This document shows, piece by piece, positions 8,336 through 16,807 of a stretch of DNA of 64,000 nucleotides; position 1 is the stretch's first letter, and every line of letters begins with the position of its first letter. Origin of the DNA: Lachnospiraceae bacterium G41 (GTDB lineage: Bacteria > Bacillota > Clostridia > Lachnospirales > Lachnospiraceae); NCBI GenBank assembly GCA_900100245.1, contig FNEU01000001.1, positions 372,001-436,000 of the forward strand, read 5' to 3'. The translations under genes were made by a program, and so were the position numbers. Under the pieces are notes generated by a model. The model had not been told where the DNA came from. It was given only the letters and a program-made list of their open reading frames with translations, and ran no database searches.

Positions 8336-11300
8336 TTATTTATAGAGTTCTACGAGTTTCATTAAGTGCTGATATCTCTCGTTAGCAACCTTCTCTGATT
8401 CAGCGAAGAGTTTCTCTGCTCTTTCAGGGAAAGGTTTAACAAGACGAGTATATCTGGACTCGTTGTTAAGGAATTCCTGATATGTTCCGTCACCTTCCTT
8501 GGATGTAAGTGTGAACGGATTCTTTCCTTCTGCCTTAAGTGCAGGGTTGAAGGAGAAGAGGTTCCAATAACCGGCCTTAACAGCTTTCTTCATTTCATCC
8601 TGGCAGTGGTTCATACCGCCCTTAGCGATACCGTGAAGTTCGCAAGGAGCGTAACCGATGATGAGTGAAGGTCCGTTGTAAGCTTCTGCTTCAGCGATAG
8701 CCTTAACAGCCTGTGCAGGGTTGGCACCGAGAGCGATCTGTGCTACATAAACGTAACCATAGCTCATAGCGATTTCTGCAAGAGACTTCTTGGAGATTTC
8801 CTTACCTGCTGCAGCGAACTGACAAACTTCACCGATGTTGGAAGCCTTGGATGCCTGTCCACCTGTGTTGGAGTACATTTCTGTATCGAATACGAATACG
8901 TTAACGTTCTCACCGGAAGCAAGTACATGGTCTAAGCCGCCGAAACCGATATCGTATGCCCAGCCGTCACCACCGAAGATCCATACGGACTTCTTGGGAA
9001 GGTAATCTTTCTTAGCAAGAACTTCCTTAGCATCAGGACATCCTGCTGCAGCTGCTTTTTCAAGTTCTGCAACAAGTGCTGCAGCGTAATCGGAGTTGCA
9101 GTTTGTGCAATCCTTGGTTTCAATGAACTTCTCTGCTGCTGCCTTGAATTCAGCGCTAGCCTTTTCGGACTTCATCATCTCTTCAATCTTAGCGATAGCC
9201 TGGTTTCTAAGAACCTTCTGGCCTAAGTACATACCAAAGCCGTGCTCAGCGTTGTCTTCGAAGAGTGAGTTAGACCAAGCGGGACCCTTCTTGGAATCCT
9301 TGTTAACTGTGTAAGGTGATGTAGCTGCAGGACCACCCCAAATGGATGAACAACCTGTAGCATTTGAAATATACATATGCTCACCAAAGAGCTGTGTAAT
9401 AAGTCTTGCGTAAGATGTTTCTGCACAACCTGCACATGATCCTGAGAACTCAAGGAGAGGCTGATTGTACTGAGAATTGATAGGTGTTACGCCGTTTGCA
9501 AGAGCGGGCTTAAGCTCTTTCTTGCCAACGTTAGCAACAAGATAATCAAATACGGGCTGCTCAGCTGCCTGTGATTCCTGAGGAACCATCTTAAGAGCTT
9601 CGTTAGCCTTAGGACAAACTGTGATACATTCGCCGCATCCCATACAGTCAAGAGGAGATACAGTCATTGTATACTTCATTGTAGCATCAGCTGCATGCTT
9701 GGAATCAGCAAGCTTGATGTTTGCGGGAGCTGCTGCAACTTCGTTTGCATCAAGAATGAAAGGACGAATTGTAGCATGTGAACATACAAATGCACAGCTG
9801 TTACACTGAAGACATGCTTCTGCGTTCCATTCGGGAACCATAACAGCGGTACCTCTCTTCTCGTATGCGGAAGCACCTGTTTCGAACTGTCCGTCTGCTC
9901 TGTCTGCGAATGCAGATACAGGAAGTGAATAACCATCCATAAGTCCGATAGGATCAAGGAGTTCGTTAACCATCTTAACTGTAGCGGGACGACCTGATCT
10001 TTCAACAGCCTTCTTGTTATCTACTGCGTTAGCCCAGTCAGCAGGAACTGCAACTTCATGAATTGCATCTACACCTGCATCGATAGCCTTGTAGTTCATT
10101 TCTACAACAGCATCACCCTTCTTGGAGTATGACTTCTTAGCTGCTGCTTTCATGAAATCGATTGCTTCGTCGATAGGCATTACGTTAGCAAGTTTGAAGA
10201 ATGCGGACTGTAAGATTGTGTTAGTTCTCTTACCCATACCGATTTCAATAGCCTTATCGATAGCGTTGATTGTGTAAAGCTTAATGTTGTTCTTAGCAAT
10301 GTACTGCTTAGCTTCAGCAGGCATATGCTCATTTAATTCTTCGTCAGACCACTGGCAGTTGATCATGAAGATACCGCCGGGCTTAACGTCCTGAACCATC
10401 TTGTATCCCTTAACAACATATGAAGGGTTGTGACATGCAACGAAGTCAGCCTGGTTGATGTAGTAAGGGCTCTTGATAGGCTTGTCACCGAATCTCAAGT
10501 GAGAAATTGTGATACCACCTGTCTTCTTGGAGTCATACTGGAAGTATGCTTGGATGTACTTGTCTGTATGGTCACCGATAATCTTGGTAGAGTTCTTGTT
10601 AGCACCTACAGTACCGTCACCGCCAAGACCCCAGAACTTACATTCTACAGTACCTGCTGCAGAAGTAATGGGTGCGGGCTTAACTTCAGGTAATGAAAGG
10701 TTGGTAACGTCATCTACGATACCGATTGTAAATCTAGCCTTAGGAGCATCTTTTGCAAGTTCTGTGTATACTGCAAAGATTGAAGAAGGACATGTGTCCT
10801 TAGAACCAAGACCGTAACGTCCGCCTGTAAGAACGATGTCGTTAAGACCTGCTTCACGAAGTGTGGTAGCAACATCGAGGTATAAAGGCTCGCCGAGTGA
10901 ACCGGGCTCTTTTGTTCTGTCAAGAACTGCGATCTTTTTAACTGTCTTGGGAAGAACTTTAAGAAGTGCACTTGATACCCAAGGACGATATAAACGAACC
11001 TTGATAAGTCCGACTTTCTCACCCTTAGCTAATAAGTAATCGATAACTTCTTCTGTTACGTCACAAACGGAACCCATAGCAACGATTACTCTGTCAGCGT
11101 CAGCTGCACCATAGTAGTTGAATAAATCATAATCTGTTCCGAGCTTGTCGTTGATCTTCTTCATATACTTCTCAACTACAGCGGGAAGTGCTTCGTAAAC
11201 TGAGTTACAAGCTTCTCTGTGCTGGAAGAATACGTCATCGTTTTCATGAGAACCTCTCATTGAAGGATGCTCGGGGTTAAGTGCATGTGCACGGAAAGCT

Positions 11301-11902
11301 TCAACTGCTTCCATATTGCACATTTCTTTGAGATCTTCGTAATCCCATGTTTCAATCTTCTGGATTTCATGAGATGTACGGAAACCATCGAAGAAGTTAA
11401 GGAAAGGAACTTTGCCTTCGATTGCTGAAAGATGAGCAACGGGAGCAAGGTCCATAACTTCCTGAGGATCTGATTCTGCAAGCATTGCGAAACCTGTCTG
11501 ACGACAAGCGTAAACGTCACTGTGATCACCGAAGATGTTAAGAGACTGTGTTGCAACACAACGAGCAGATACATCGAATACACAAGGTAACTGCTCTGCA
11601 GCTATTTTGTACATATTGGGAATCATAAGTAAGAGACCCTGTGATGCGGTAAATGTTGTAGTGATGGCACCTGCTGCAAGTGAACCGTGAACCGTACCTG
11701 CGGCACCTGCTTCAGACTGCATTTCGGTAACTGTAACAGTATTGCCGAAAATGTTCTTTCTTCCCTCTGCCGACCACTGATCTACATAGTCAGCCATAGG
11801 TGAGGAAGGTGTGATGGGATAAATACCTGCAACTTCAGTAAACGCATAAGCTACATGAGCGGCAGCGGTATTACCATCCATTGACTGTTTTGTTCTAGCC
11901 AT
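8336..11902 (-). CDS. nifJ: Pyruvate:ferredoxin (flavodoxin) oxidoreductase
   Basis: A single-chain PFOR of 1188 residues, normal for the homodimeric enzyme. It converts pyruvate and CoA to acetyl-CoA, CO2 and reduced ferredoxin, the central step of anaerobic pyruvate metabolism. The gamma/alpha domains open the protein (TEVAGIYPITPSSPMADYVD). A ferredoxin domain carries two 4Fe-4S motifs near residues 690 and 745 (CLQCNSCAFVC and CMGCGECITVCPK). The beta domain has the proximal-cluster Cys (CAGCAETSYA) and the thiamine diphosphate motif GGDGWAYDIG...NTGGQ. AAGGAGG ribosome site. It has a consensus promoter, a 5' leader that can fold almost completely, and a GC-rich 3' hairpin, which suggests high and regulated expression. 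Confidence 0.98.
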   Translation of the reverse strand: MARTKQSMDGNTAAAHVAYAFTEVAGIYPITPSSPMADYVDQWSAEGRKNIFGNTVTVTEMQSEAGAAGTVHGSLAAGAITTTFTASQGLLLMIPNMYKIAAEQLPCVFDVSARCVATQSLNIFGDHSDVYACRQTGFAMLAESDPQEVMDLAPVAHLSAIEGKVPFLNFFDGFRTSHEIQKIETWDYEDLKEMCNMEAVEAFRAHALNPEHPSMRGSHENDDVFFQHREACNSVYEALPAVVEKYMKKINDKLGTDYDLFNYYGAADADRVIVAMGSVCDVTEEVIDYLLAKGEKVGLIKVRLYRPWVSSALLKVLPKTVKKIAVLDRTKEPGSLGEPLYLDVATTLREAGLNDIVLTGGRYGLGSKDTCPSSIFAVYTELAKDAPKARFTIGIVDDVTNLSLPEVKPAPITSAAGTVECKFWGLGGDGTVGANKNSTKIIGDHTDKYIQAYFQYDSKKTGGITISHLRFGDKPIKSPYYINQADFVACHNPSYVVKGYKMVQDVKPGGIFMINCQWSDEELNEHMPAEAKQYIAKNNIKLYTINAIDKAIEIGMGKRTNTILQSAFFKLANVMPIDEAIDFMKAAAKKSYSKKGDAVVEMNYKAIDAGVDAIHEVAVPADWANAVDNKKAVERSGRPATVKMVNELLDPIGLMDGYSLPVSAFADRADGQFETGASAYEKRGTAVMVPEWNAEACLQCNSCAFVCSHATIRPFILDANEVAAAPANIKLADSKHAADATMKYTMTVSPLDCMGCGECITVCPKANEALKMVPQESQAAEQPVFDYLVANVGKKELKPALANGVTPINSQYNQPLLEFSGSCAGCAETSYARLITQLFGEHMYISNATGCSSIWGGPAATSPYTVNKDSKKGPAWSNSLFEDNAEHGFGMYLGQKVLRNQAIAKIEEMMKSEKASAEFKAAAEKFIETKDCTNCNSDYAAALVAELEKAAAAGCPDAKEVLAKKDYLPKKSVWIFGGDGWAYDIGFGGLDHVLASGENVNVFVFDTEMYSNTGGQASKASNIGEVCQFAAAGKEISKKSLAEIAMSYGYVYVAQIALGANPAQAVKAIAEAEAYNGPSLIIGYAPCELHGIAKGGMNHCQDEMKKAVKAGYWNLFSFNPALKAEGKNPFTLTSKEGDGTYQEFLNNESRYTRLVKPFPERAEKLFAESEKVANERYQHLMKLVELYK

Positions 11903-11938
11903 TATATTTGCCTCCTTAAAAATATTTCGTAGGAAATC

Positions 11939-11994
11939 GATCTTAAAAGAACTTGATTTTTGACGTCACAAAATCAAGCAACCCTTTTAAGGTC
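11939..11994 (-). ncRNA. Structured 5' leader of nifJ
   Basis: The leader can fold into a two-tier hairpin. Outer arms GATCTTAAAAG (11939-11949) and CTTTTAAGGTC (11984-11994) match at 10 of 11 positions. Inner arms CTTGATTTT (11952-11960) and AAAATCAAG (11970-11978) match perfectly. The 9-nt loop contains the 8-bp palindrome TGACGTCA. The predicted transcript start (about 11999) is only some 5 nt before the structure. I do not recognise a known riboswitch. It could be an mRNA-stabilising 5' hairpin, a cis-regulatory RNA, or at the DNA level an operator. Confidence 0.55.
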
Positions 11995-12005
11995 GCACAG
12001 TAAAA

Positions 12006-12034
12006 ATTATAGAATAAAATCGCCTTTTTGTAAA
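12006..12034 (-). promoter_or_regulatory. nifJ promoter
   Basis: TTTACA (12029-12034) and perfect TATAAT (12006-12011) are 17 bp apart on the minus strand. It is back to back with the promoter of the divergent membrane protein gene, with only about 11 bp between the two -35 boxes. Confidence 0.8.
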
Positions 12035-12045
12035 CAAACAATTCG

Positions 12046-12074
12046 TTGATAATGAAAGGAAAATGCTTTATACT
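12046..12074 (+). promoter_or_regulatory. Promoter of the GtrII-like gene
   Basis: TTGATA (12046-12051) and TATACT (12069-12074) are 17 bp apart. The start would be near 12081, about 45 nt before the chosen ATG. This also argues against the upstream ATG at 12063, which lies upstream of the -10 box. Confidence 0.7.
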
Positions 12075-12125
12075 TTATTCGACAGAATCTTTACTTCTGT
12101 CCTTATTTATAAGAGGGGGCTACGG

Positions 12126-13724
12126 ATGAAATTTTTCGATTTTCTCAAAAAGAATATTCTTTTCACATTGCTTTTCGGTGCATTCGTCGCTCTCATTTAT
12201 TCACCCCTTGTTTTCACCACGTCCTACTGCGCCGATATTGAATATGTTCAGGGCGCAAAGGGTAAGATCTACAACTGGAACGAGCTCGGCCGTTACACTC
12301 TGATACTTCTTAAAAAAATCACGTTCACCCCTTACAACAGAATCCTTGAAGGCGTGCTTTTTATAATCACAGCAATCCTTACGGTATTTGCTCTCTCCTA
12401 TCTCTTTTATCTATTAAATAAGAAAGCAAAGTCCGTTACACTGTTCATTCTCTCGGCGATTACTCTTATTTTCCCGACCTTCTGCGAGCAGTATTACTTT
12501 AGATTTCAGTCGTTCGAAGTAATGTTTGGAATATTCCTTACAGTTGTATCGGGAATCCTTTTCATAAAATACATGGAAACCGATAAACTTATTTTTCTGC
12601 CGATACCGATAGTTCTTAATGTGCTTTCATTCGGTATTTATCAGAGCATGCTTAATATAATGCTTGTTATATATGCAGGCATTTTCCTGATGCTTTTCCT
12701 AAGCGATATTGAATACGACAAAATAAAGGCTTTCATTGTAATGGCTTTGCAGTTTGTGGCGGCATTTCTCTTAAACCGCCTGGTAATTTTCGTCTTCTGT
12801 GAAAAAAGCAGTTACTTTTCCGACAAGATCATGTGGAAGCAGTATCCCTTCGATACCTGCTATCACTTCGTGAAACATTACTTCAGAGTGGTTCTTCTCG
12901 CAGAAACGCCGATGTACACAATTTCCTTCGCGGTATCGATTGTTCTTTCAATCCTCGCTCTTATCGCACTTTTTATAATGGTATGGATTAAAAATGAAAA
13001 ATTCACCATCATTTTTTCACTGCTTGGATTTTTCGGTCTTATAATCGGACCTTTTGTCATTGCAATCATCCAGGGCTTTGAGCCTGATTCAAGAACTCAG
13101 CTTGCCCTTCCGTTTTCGATTGCATTTTTATGTTTCTTTACTTACGGCGTTACGGAAAAAACTGTTTTGTTCATAAAAGAAGTAAAATTCCACAAAGACG
13201 AAGAAGAAAAGGCTGATGATTCAAAAAAGAAGTCGCATTCTTTTATGATTTATATTCTTACAGGCGGACTTATCATTATTCTTTTGCTTAATCTGATTCC
13301 GACACTAAGACTTACATATACAAGAATGATGATTAATAATTCCGACAGAAAGCATCTTACGGCAATCGCCAAAGATCTGGAAAAATACCACTGTGATGCC
13401 GAATATCCCTTACATCCTGTCATCTTTATCGGAACGCTTCCTTATGAATGCGGTGGTTTTGGATATCAATATGACTCTGAGCAAAAAGAATATATATTAA
13501 TCAACGCTTTTACTCTTGATTCGGAAACTAATCCGGAATATTTCTTCTCTACAAACCGCGCTCTTTCCGCCATGGAATGTCTCGGATACGATTACAACAA
13601 GCCCGAGAAAAGCAATTATATGAAAAAAGCAAAGGAAACAGCTGCCAACCTTCCTTCGTATCCCAGCAAAGGTTATATAGAGGATACCGGGGATTTTGTT
13701 GCAGTTAATCTCGGAAATTATTAA
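12126..13724 (+). CDS. GtrII-like polytopic membrane protein (glucosyltransferase family)
   Basis: 532 residues with roughly ten hydrophobic helices between residues 10 and 400 and a soluble C-terminal domain (about 415-532). The pattern, including SYCADIEYVQGAKGKIYNWNELGRY after helix 1, resembles the GtrII / Glucos_trans_II family, whose characterised members transfer glucose from a lipid carrier to surface polysaccharide. The acceptor is unknown and the assignment is by overall resemblance. The start is the ATG at 12126 after AGAGGGGG; an upstream in-frame ATG (12063) precedes the likely transcript start. An AraC regulator follows 30 bp downstream on the same strand. Confidence 0.6.
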   Translation: MKFFDFLKKNILFTLLFGAFVALIYSPLVFTTSYCADIEYVQGAKGKIYNWNELGRYTLILLKKITFTPYNRILEGVLFIITAILTVFALSYLFYLLNKKAKSVTLFILSAITLIFPTFCEQYYFRFQSFEVMFGIFLTVVSGILFIKYMETDKLIFLPIPIVLNVLSFGIYQSMLNIMLVIYAGIFLMLFLSDIEYDKIKAFIVMALQFVAAFLLNRLVIFVFCEKSSYFSDKIMWKQYPFDTCYHFVKHYFRVVLLAETPMYTISFAVSIVLSILALIALFIMVWIKNEKFTIIFSLLGFFGLIIGPFVIAIIQGFEPDSRTQLALPFSIAFLCFFTYGVTEKTVLFIKEVKFHKDEEEKADDSKKKSHSFMIYILTGGLIIILLLNLIPTLRLTYTRMMINNSDRKHLTAIAKDLEKYHCDAEYPLHPVIFIGTLPYECGGFGYQYDSEQKEYILINAFTLDSETNPEYFFSTNRALSAMECLGYDYNKPEKSNYMKKAKETAANLPSYPSKGYIEDTGDFVAVNLGNY

Positions 13725-13754
13725 AGCTTTTATTTATATTTGGAGGAGTGAATA

Positions 13755-14666
13755 ATGAACCTTTTTACAAAATCCTATAATCCCGACTGGGGCAGAATAG
13801 TCGATATGACAGTCGGAAAAAACAGCAGTCTTTCGGAAAATATCAAAGACGAAACCGTATTTAAATATATTCTTCATGAAAAGGGGAAAATCGAACTCGG
13901 TAATAACGGTAAATCTTATATGATAAAAGAACCCTCTCTGATTCTTTTATCCGATAAAGACTGCCCGGATTTTAAAGCGCTTTCCAAGGCAAGTGATACC
14001 GTTCTTTATTTTAAGCCTTCGGTTTTAAGAGATGAATTCACTCTTTCGGCCCTGCACGGTGAAAAATATGAAACTGCTTTCGGAACAGCCGTTTATCAGG
14101 ATTATTATCTGATCAGATACTTTATCAAAACAGAAGAATTCAATGAAAGGATAATTCCTCTCTCGGCGTGGGAGCTTGGCAGAATCAAAGGACTCCTCGA
14201 TTCCATCAATACGGAACTGACAACCCAGTATGACGGTTTCTGGCCGTGCAGAAGCAGGTCATTTCTTATGGAACTGCTCTTTTTCACACAATTTCTTTGC
14301 CAGACATTTGAAGGAAACAACAAGGTTTTATATGAAGACGATACAAACTTCTCATTAATAACGGAATATCTCAACGAACATTACAACGATGAAATATCTC
14401 TCGAATCAATAACGAAGAAGTTTAATATAAACCGAAACAAATTAAACAATATTTTCTTAAACAAGACATCCAAAACCTGTCTTAATTACCTGATGAATTT
14501 AAGAATCGACATGGCTAAAATAATTCTTGCCAACACCGAACTTCCCGTTAGTGAAGTTGCCGGTCGCGTCGGTTACAGCGATTCGAATTATTTTACCAAG
14601 ATATTCAAAAAAATGACCGGTTCCACCCCTTCTGCATTCAGAAATTCCAATTCAACGTGCAGATAA
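13755..14666 (+). CDS. AraC-family transcriptional regulator
   Basis: 303 residues. An N-terminal cupin-like sensing half without recognisable ligand residues is followed by two C-terminal helix-turn-helix motifs (about residues 200-298). These are recognised by ISLESITKKFNINRNKLNNI and the conserved VSEVAGRVGYSDSNYFTKIF...GSTPSAFR. The ribosome site is TGGAGGAG. It is 30 bp after the GtrII-like gene and 77 bp before the lipoprotein gene. A 9-bp direct repeat with 21-bp period overlaps its stop codon and could be its own target site upstream of the lipoprotein gene. Confidence 0.9.
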   Translation: MNLFTKSYNPDWGRIVDMTVGKNSSLSENIKDETVFKYILHEKGKIELGNNGKSYMIKEPSLILLSDKDCPDFKALSKASDTVLYFKPSVLRDEFTLSALHGEKYETAFGTAVYQDYYLIRYFIKTEEFNERIIPLSAWELGRIKGLLDSINTELTTQYDGFWPCRSRSFLMELLFFTQFLCQTFEGNNKVLYEDDTNFSLITEYLNEHYNDEISLESITKKFNINRNKLNNIFLNKTSKTCLNYLMNLRIDMAKIILANTELPVSEVAGRVGYSDSNYFTKIFKKMTGSTPSAFRNSNSTCR

Positions 14667-14700
14667 TACTAAAATCAGTGCAGATATTTCTTCTTAAAAT
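14657..14700 (+). promoter_or_regulatory. Candidate AraC-type operator and -10 box of the PEBP lipoprotein gene
   Basis: Two identical 9-mers GTGCAGATA start at 14657 and 14678, exactly 21 bp apart (two helical turns), the usual geometry of AraC half-sites. A TAAAAT -10-like box lies at 14695-14700 with no good -35, as expected for an activator-dependent promoter. The first copy overlaps the last codons of the regulator gene, so coding constraint could explain part of it. Confidence 0.5.
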
Positions 14701-14703
14701 AAT

Positions 14704-14736
14704 CCTCCTTTTGTATGATGAAAGTACAAAAGGAGG
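14704..14736 (+). promoter_or_regulatory. Hairpin that encloses the ribosome site of the PEBP lipoprotein
   Basis: Perfect 12-bp arms CCTCCTTTTGTA (14704-14715) and TACAAAAGGAGG (14725-14736) with a 9-nt loop. The right arm is the Shine-Dalgarno sequence (AAAGGAGG) of the gene starting at 14744, so the folded RNA hides it. The stem is followed by TTTTATT, so it could also act as a terminator or attenuator for the araC transcript. Confidence 0.75.
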
Positions 14737-14743
14737 TTTTATT

Positions 14744-16129
14744 ATGAGAAAAAATTATATATTATGCTCTTCCCTGCTTGCCGTTATGCTTATGTTCTCC
14801 GGATGCGAAAGCACACAGGGCGTTGATACCGGCAGTACCGCAAACACAGAAACGGTTATTGCAGCCGATTCGGAAAACGAAGATGTTCTTTCATCGGATA
14901 ACGAAGGCACATCAGATAATTCAAATCCTGCAGAAAGCGAAAGTTCGGAAGCCGTAAAAAAAGAAATCATCATTGAACCCGACAATTCATATATATACGA
15001 AGGGCTGTGCAAGGTAAATGCGGAATACGACGAAACCGCAGGCGGTGCTCCTTTAGATACAATCGTAAAAGAATTAAGAAAAGATTCTTATGAAGGAATG
15101 GTTCTTTTATCGCATGAGGTAACAGAAAATACCGATACCGTCAAATACAAAGTCATTCCGACGGATATTTCAGACAAAGCCCGTCCGTATATCTTGTGCA
15201 ATGCGGTATTTACCAAAGAAGGTGACGAATGGAGTCTTTCTTCCAAAGAATGGTCCGAATGGGTTATAAAAAGAAACGAATTAAGCGGAAGCAGCTGGGT
15301 TACAGATTCCGAAGAAGCAAAAGATTTTGCCAAACTTTTTGAAAGCGGTTTTGAATTCAAAGAAGGCTCAAATGTTTATATACATATTAAGAGAAACCTG
15401 TATTTAATCTCCGTACTTAAAAATGATGACCCTTCCGTATTTGAAACAAAATTCGGAACATCCTTCGGCGGAAGCATATATTACATAAACGACGAGGAAA
15501 ATAAATCGGTCGACTTTACCTGTACGGAAGGTATTGTAAACGACGAAGGACTCCTTTCATTCAAACTTGTAACGGATAACGGAGAAGCAGATTTCGAACC
15601 CGGAAACGGAAACAGTTTTATATCCGATGGATTTTATAAACTGTGTATTTCCGGTGAAACCGATGACTTAAGCAAGGCTGATGTAATCGAAAATCTCGAT
15701 ACCTTTGAAGTCACGAGCAAAAGTATCTTTTACGGTGAATGGATAAAAGAAACAGGTGGCCAGAACGGAAACGTAAGTCCCGAGCTGTCGTGGGAAAAAG
15801 TAGACGGAGCCGGCGCATATGCAATAATGATAACAGACCTTGACACGGTTGATTATTTTCTTCACGGATACAGAACGAGTGACACAACCCATCTTGATTA
15901 CGGCGATCTTGGTGATGACGAATTCTTAGGCCCCATCCCTCCGAGCCCTCACAATTACAAGGTATATGTATTTGCACTCAAAGAAGCCGTGGATCCCGGC
16001 TTAAGAGTCGCCAAACAGAACTGCCATCCGGAACATCTTTTCGATCTGCTTAACAAAGACAATCCCGGAAACGTAATTGCATACGGAACGGTTACGGCAT
16101 CATATGAATATCTCGGCAGAGTATGGTAG
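14744..16129 (+). CDS. Lipoprotein with C-terminal PEBP (YbhB/YbcL-like) domain
   Basis: 461 residues. The signal peptide MRKNYILCSSLLAVMLMFSG is followed by the lipobox Cys (FSGC), then an acidic Ser/Glu/Asn-rich linker (about 25-65). Residues about 70-325 are an extracellular domain I do not recognise. The last about 125 residues resemble the phosphatidylethanolamine-binding protein family: NVSPELSWEKVDGAGAYAIM, ITDLD, and GPIPPSPHNYKVYVFALKE with the His-containing loop. Bacterial PEBPs bind anionic ligands but their roles are mostly unclear; fusion to a long lipoprotein is unusual. The upstream ATG at 14657 is rejected because the ATG at 14744 has the AAAGGAGG site and the signal peptide. 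Expression is probably controlled by the preceding AraC protein and by the ribosome-site hairpin. Confidence 0.8.
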   Translation: MRKNYILCSSLLAVMLMFSGCESTQGVDTGSTANTETVIAADSENEDVLSSDNEGTSDNSNPAESESSEAVKKEIIIEPDNSYIYEGLCKVNAEYDETAGGAPLDTIVKELRKDSYEGMVLLSHEVTENTDTVKYKVIPTDISDKARPYILCNAVFTKEGDEWSLSSKEWSEWVIKRNELSGSSWVTDSEEAKDFAKLFESGFEFKEGSNVYIHIKRNLYLISVLKNDDPSVFETKFGTSFGGSIYYINDEENKSVDFTCTEGIVNDEGLLSFKLVTDNGEADFEPGNGNSFISDGFYKLCISGETDDLSKADVIENLDTFEVTSKSIFYGEWIKETGGQNGNVSPELSWEKVDGAGAYAIMITDLDTVDYFLHGYRTSDTTHLDYGDLGDDEFLGPIPPSPHNYKVYVFALKEAVDPGLRVAKQNCHPEHLFDLLNKDNPGNVIAYGTVTASYEYLGRVW

Positions 16130-16144
16130 AATCATAAAAAATTA

Positions 16145-16176
16145 ACACCTCGGAAATTAATCCGAGGTGTTTTTTT
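16145..16176. terminator. Bidirectional terminator between PEBP lipoprotein gene and queT
   Basis: A perfect 10-bp stem (ACACCTCGGA / TCCGAGGTGT) is followed by a run of seven T on the plus strand, with T-rich sequence also on the minus side. It closes two convergent genes; its right end touches the queT stop. Confidence 0.9.
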
Positions 16177-16717
16177 ATTCACTGAAATGAACCGCCTTAT
16201 CGACTCTGTTAAGTGCAAGTACAAATAAAGGTCCGAAAACATAGCAGGAAATCACTTCGCCGATGAATACCGAAAGTGAAAGAAACAAAAGTACGGGCAG
16301 CATGCTGCTGGCATTTGCAAAACTTGTTACCCCAAAACCAAAGTAAAGTACAAATGGAATTATAATTGCATTGACCAATACGGTTGGAATAGGAATTAAA
16401 AGCGCGTGTTTCATTTTAAGAACGGGACCGTGTTTTTTTCTTATGGTTCTGACAATAGGATATGTAAGCAATGCTGCTATAAGAGTAGCTGCAGTACCAA
16501 AAATCATATCAAGCGGTGAACCGCCAATTATATTTGTAATAAAACATCCGATGACTACTCCGATGATTCCGGCCGGAGTGTAGAAGATTGTCATGCATAA
16601 AGCTTCAGCTATTCTGCACTGAATCTCAAGATACGAGAATGTGTATGTGATAAGTGAAAGCACCACATACAACGCTGCCACGATTGCGGCTGTGGTAATA
16701 AATTTTGCTGTTTTCAT
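16175..16717 (-). CDS. queT: QueT-family queuosine-precursor transporter (ECF S component)
   Basis: 180 residues and about six membrane segments. The motif YLEIQCRIAEALCMTIFYTPAGIIGVVIGCF and IGGSPLDMIFGTAATLIAALLTYP match the QueT family, S components of energy-coupling factor transporters that import queuosine precursors such as preQ1. The shared ECF module genes are not nearby. The leader contains a preQ1-I-like hairpin with an A-rich tail ending in the ribosome site, which independently supports the substrate. A GC-rich hairpin and pfp lie upstream. Confidence 0.85.
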   Translation of the reverse strand: MKTAKFITTAAIVAALYVVLSLITYTFSYLEIQCRIAEALCMTIFYTPAGIIGVVIGCFITNIIGGSPLDMIFGTAATLIAALLTYPIVRTIRKKHGPVLKMKHALLIPIPTVLVNAIIIPFVLYFGFGVTSFANASSMLPVLLFLSLSVFIGEVISCYVFGPLFVLALNRVDKAVHFSE

Positions 16718-16723
16718 TTTTAT

Positions 16724-16766
16724 CTCCTAGTTTTGTTTTAAGTGAGGATGGGTTTCGAACTCACTT
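16724..16766 (-). promoter_or_regulatory. Candidate preQ1-I riboswitch in the queT leader
   Basis: On the minus strand a 7-bp stem AAGTGAG / CTCACTT encloses a 13-nt loop that begins TTC and contains ACCC. It is followed by the A-rich tail AAAACAAAACTAGGAG, whose end is the ribosome site. This matches the compact hairpin-plus-A-rich-tail layout of preQ1 class I aptamers, and the gene is queT. The loop differs from the usual GGTTCNAGC core and I could not verify the pseudoknot pairing. Confidence 0.5.
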
Positions 16767-16771
16767 TTTAC

Positions 16772-16800
16772 GGCCGCAGGGCGCCACGCGCTCTGCGGCC
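16772..16800 (-). terminator. GC-rich 3' hairpin after pfp, no U-tract
   Basis: Two 13-nt arms (GGCCGCAGGGCGC / GCGCTCTGCGGCC) pair at 12 of 13 positions around a 3-nt loop, 7 nt after the pfp stop. The minus-strand continuation is GTAAAAAG, with no T-run. It looks like an RNA 3'-end stabiliser or a processing barrier between pfp and queT. Confidence 0.6.
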
Positions 16801-16807
16801 TTATAAA

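Noticed and set aside
12063-12125. Upstream ATG for the GtrII-like gene
   Set aside because: It precedes the -10 box of the best promoter and has no ribosome site; the ATG at 12126 has both a site and the normal membrane start.
16740-16766. tRNA T-arm-like sequence (GTTCGAAACCC) near queT
   Set aside because: No acceptor, D or anticodon arms can be built around it; the preQ1-like leader explains it better.
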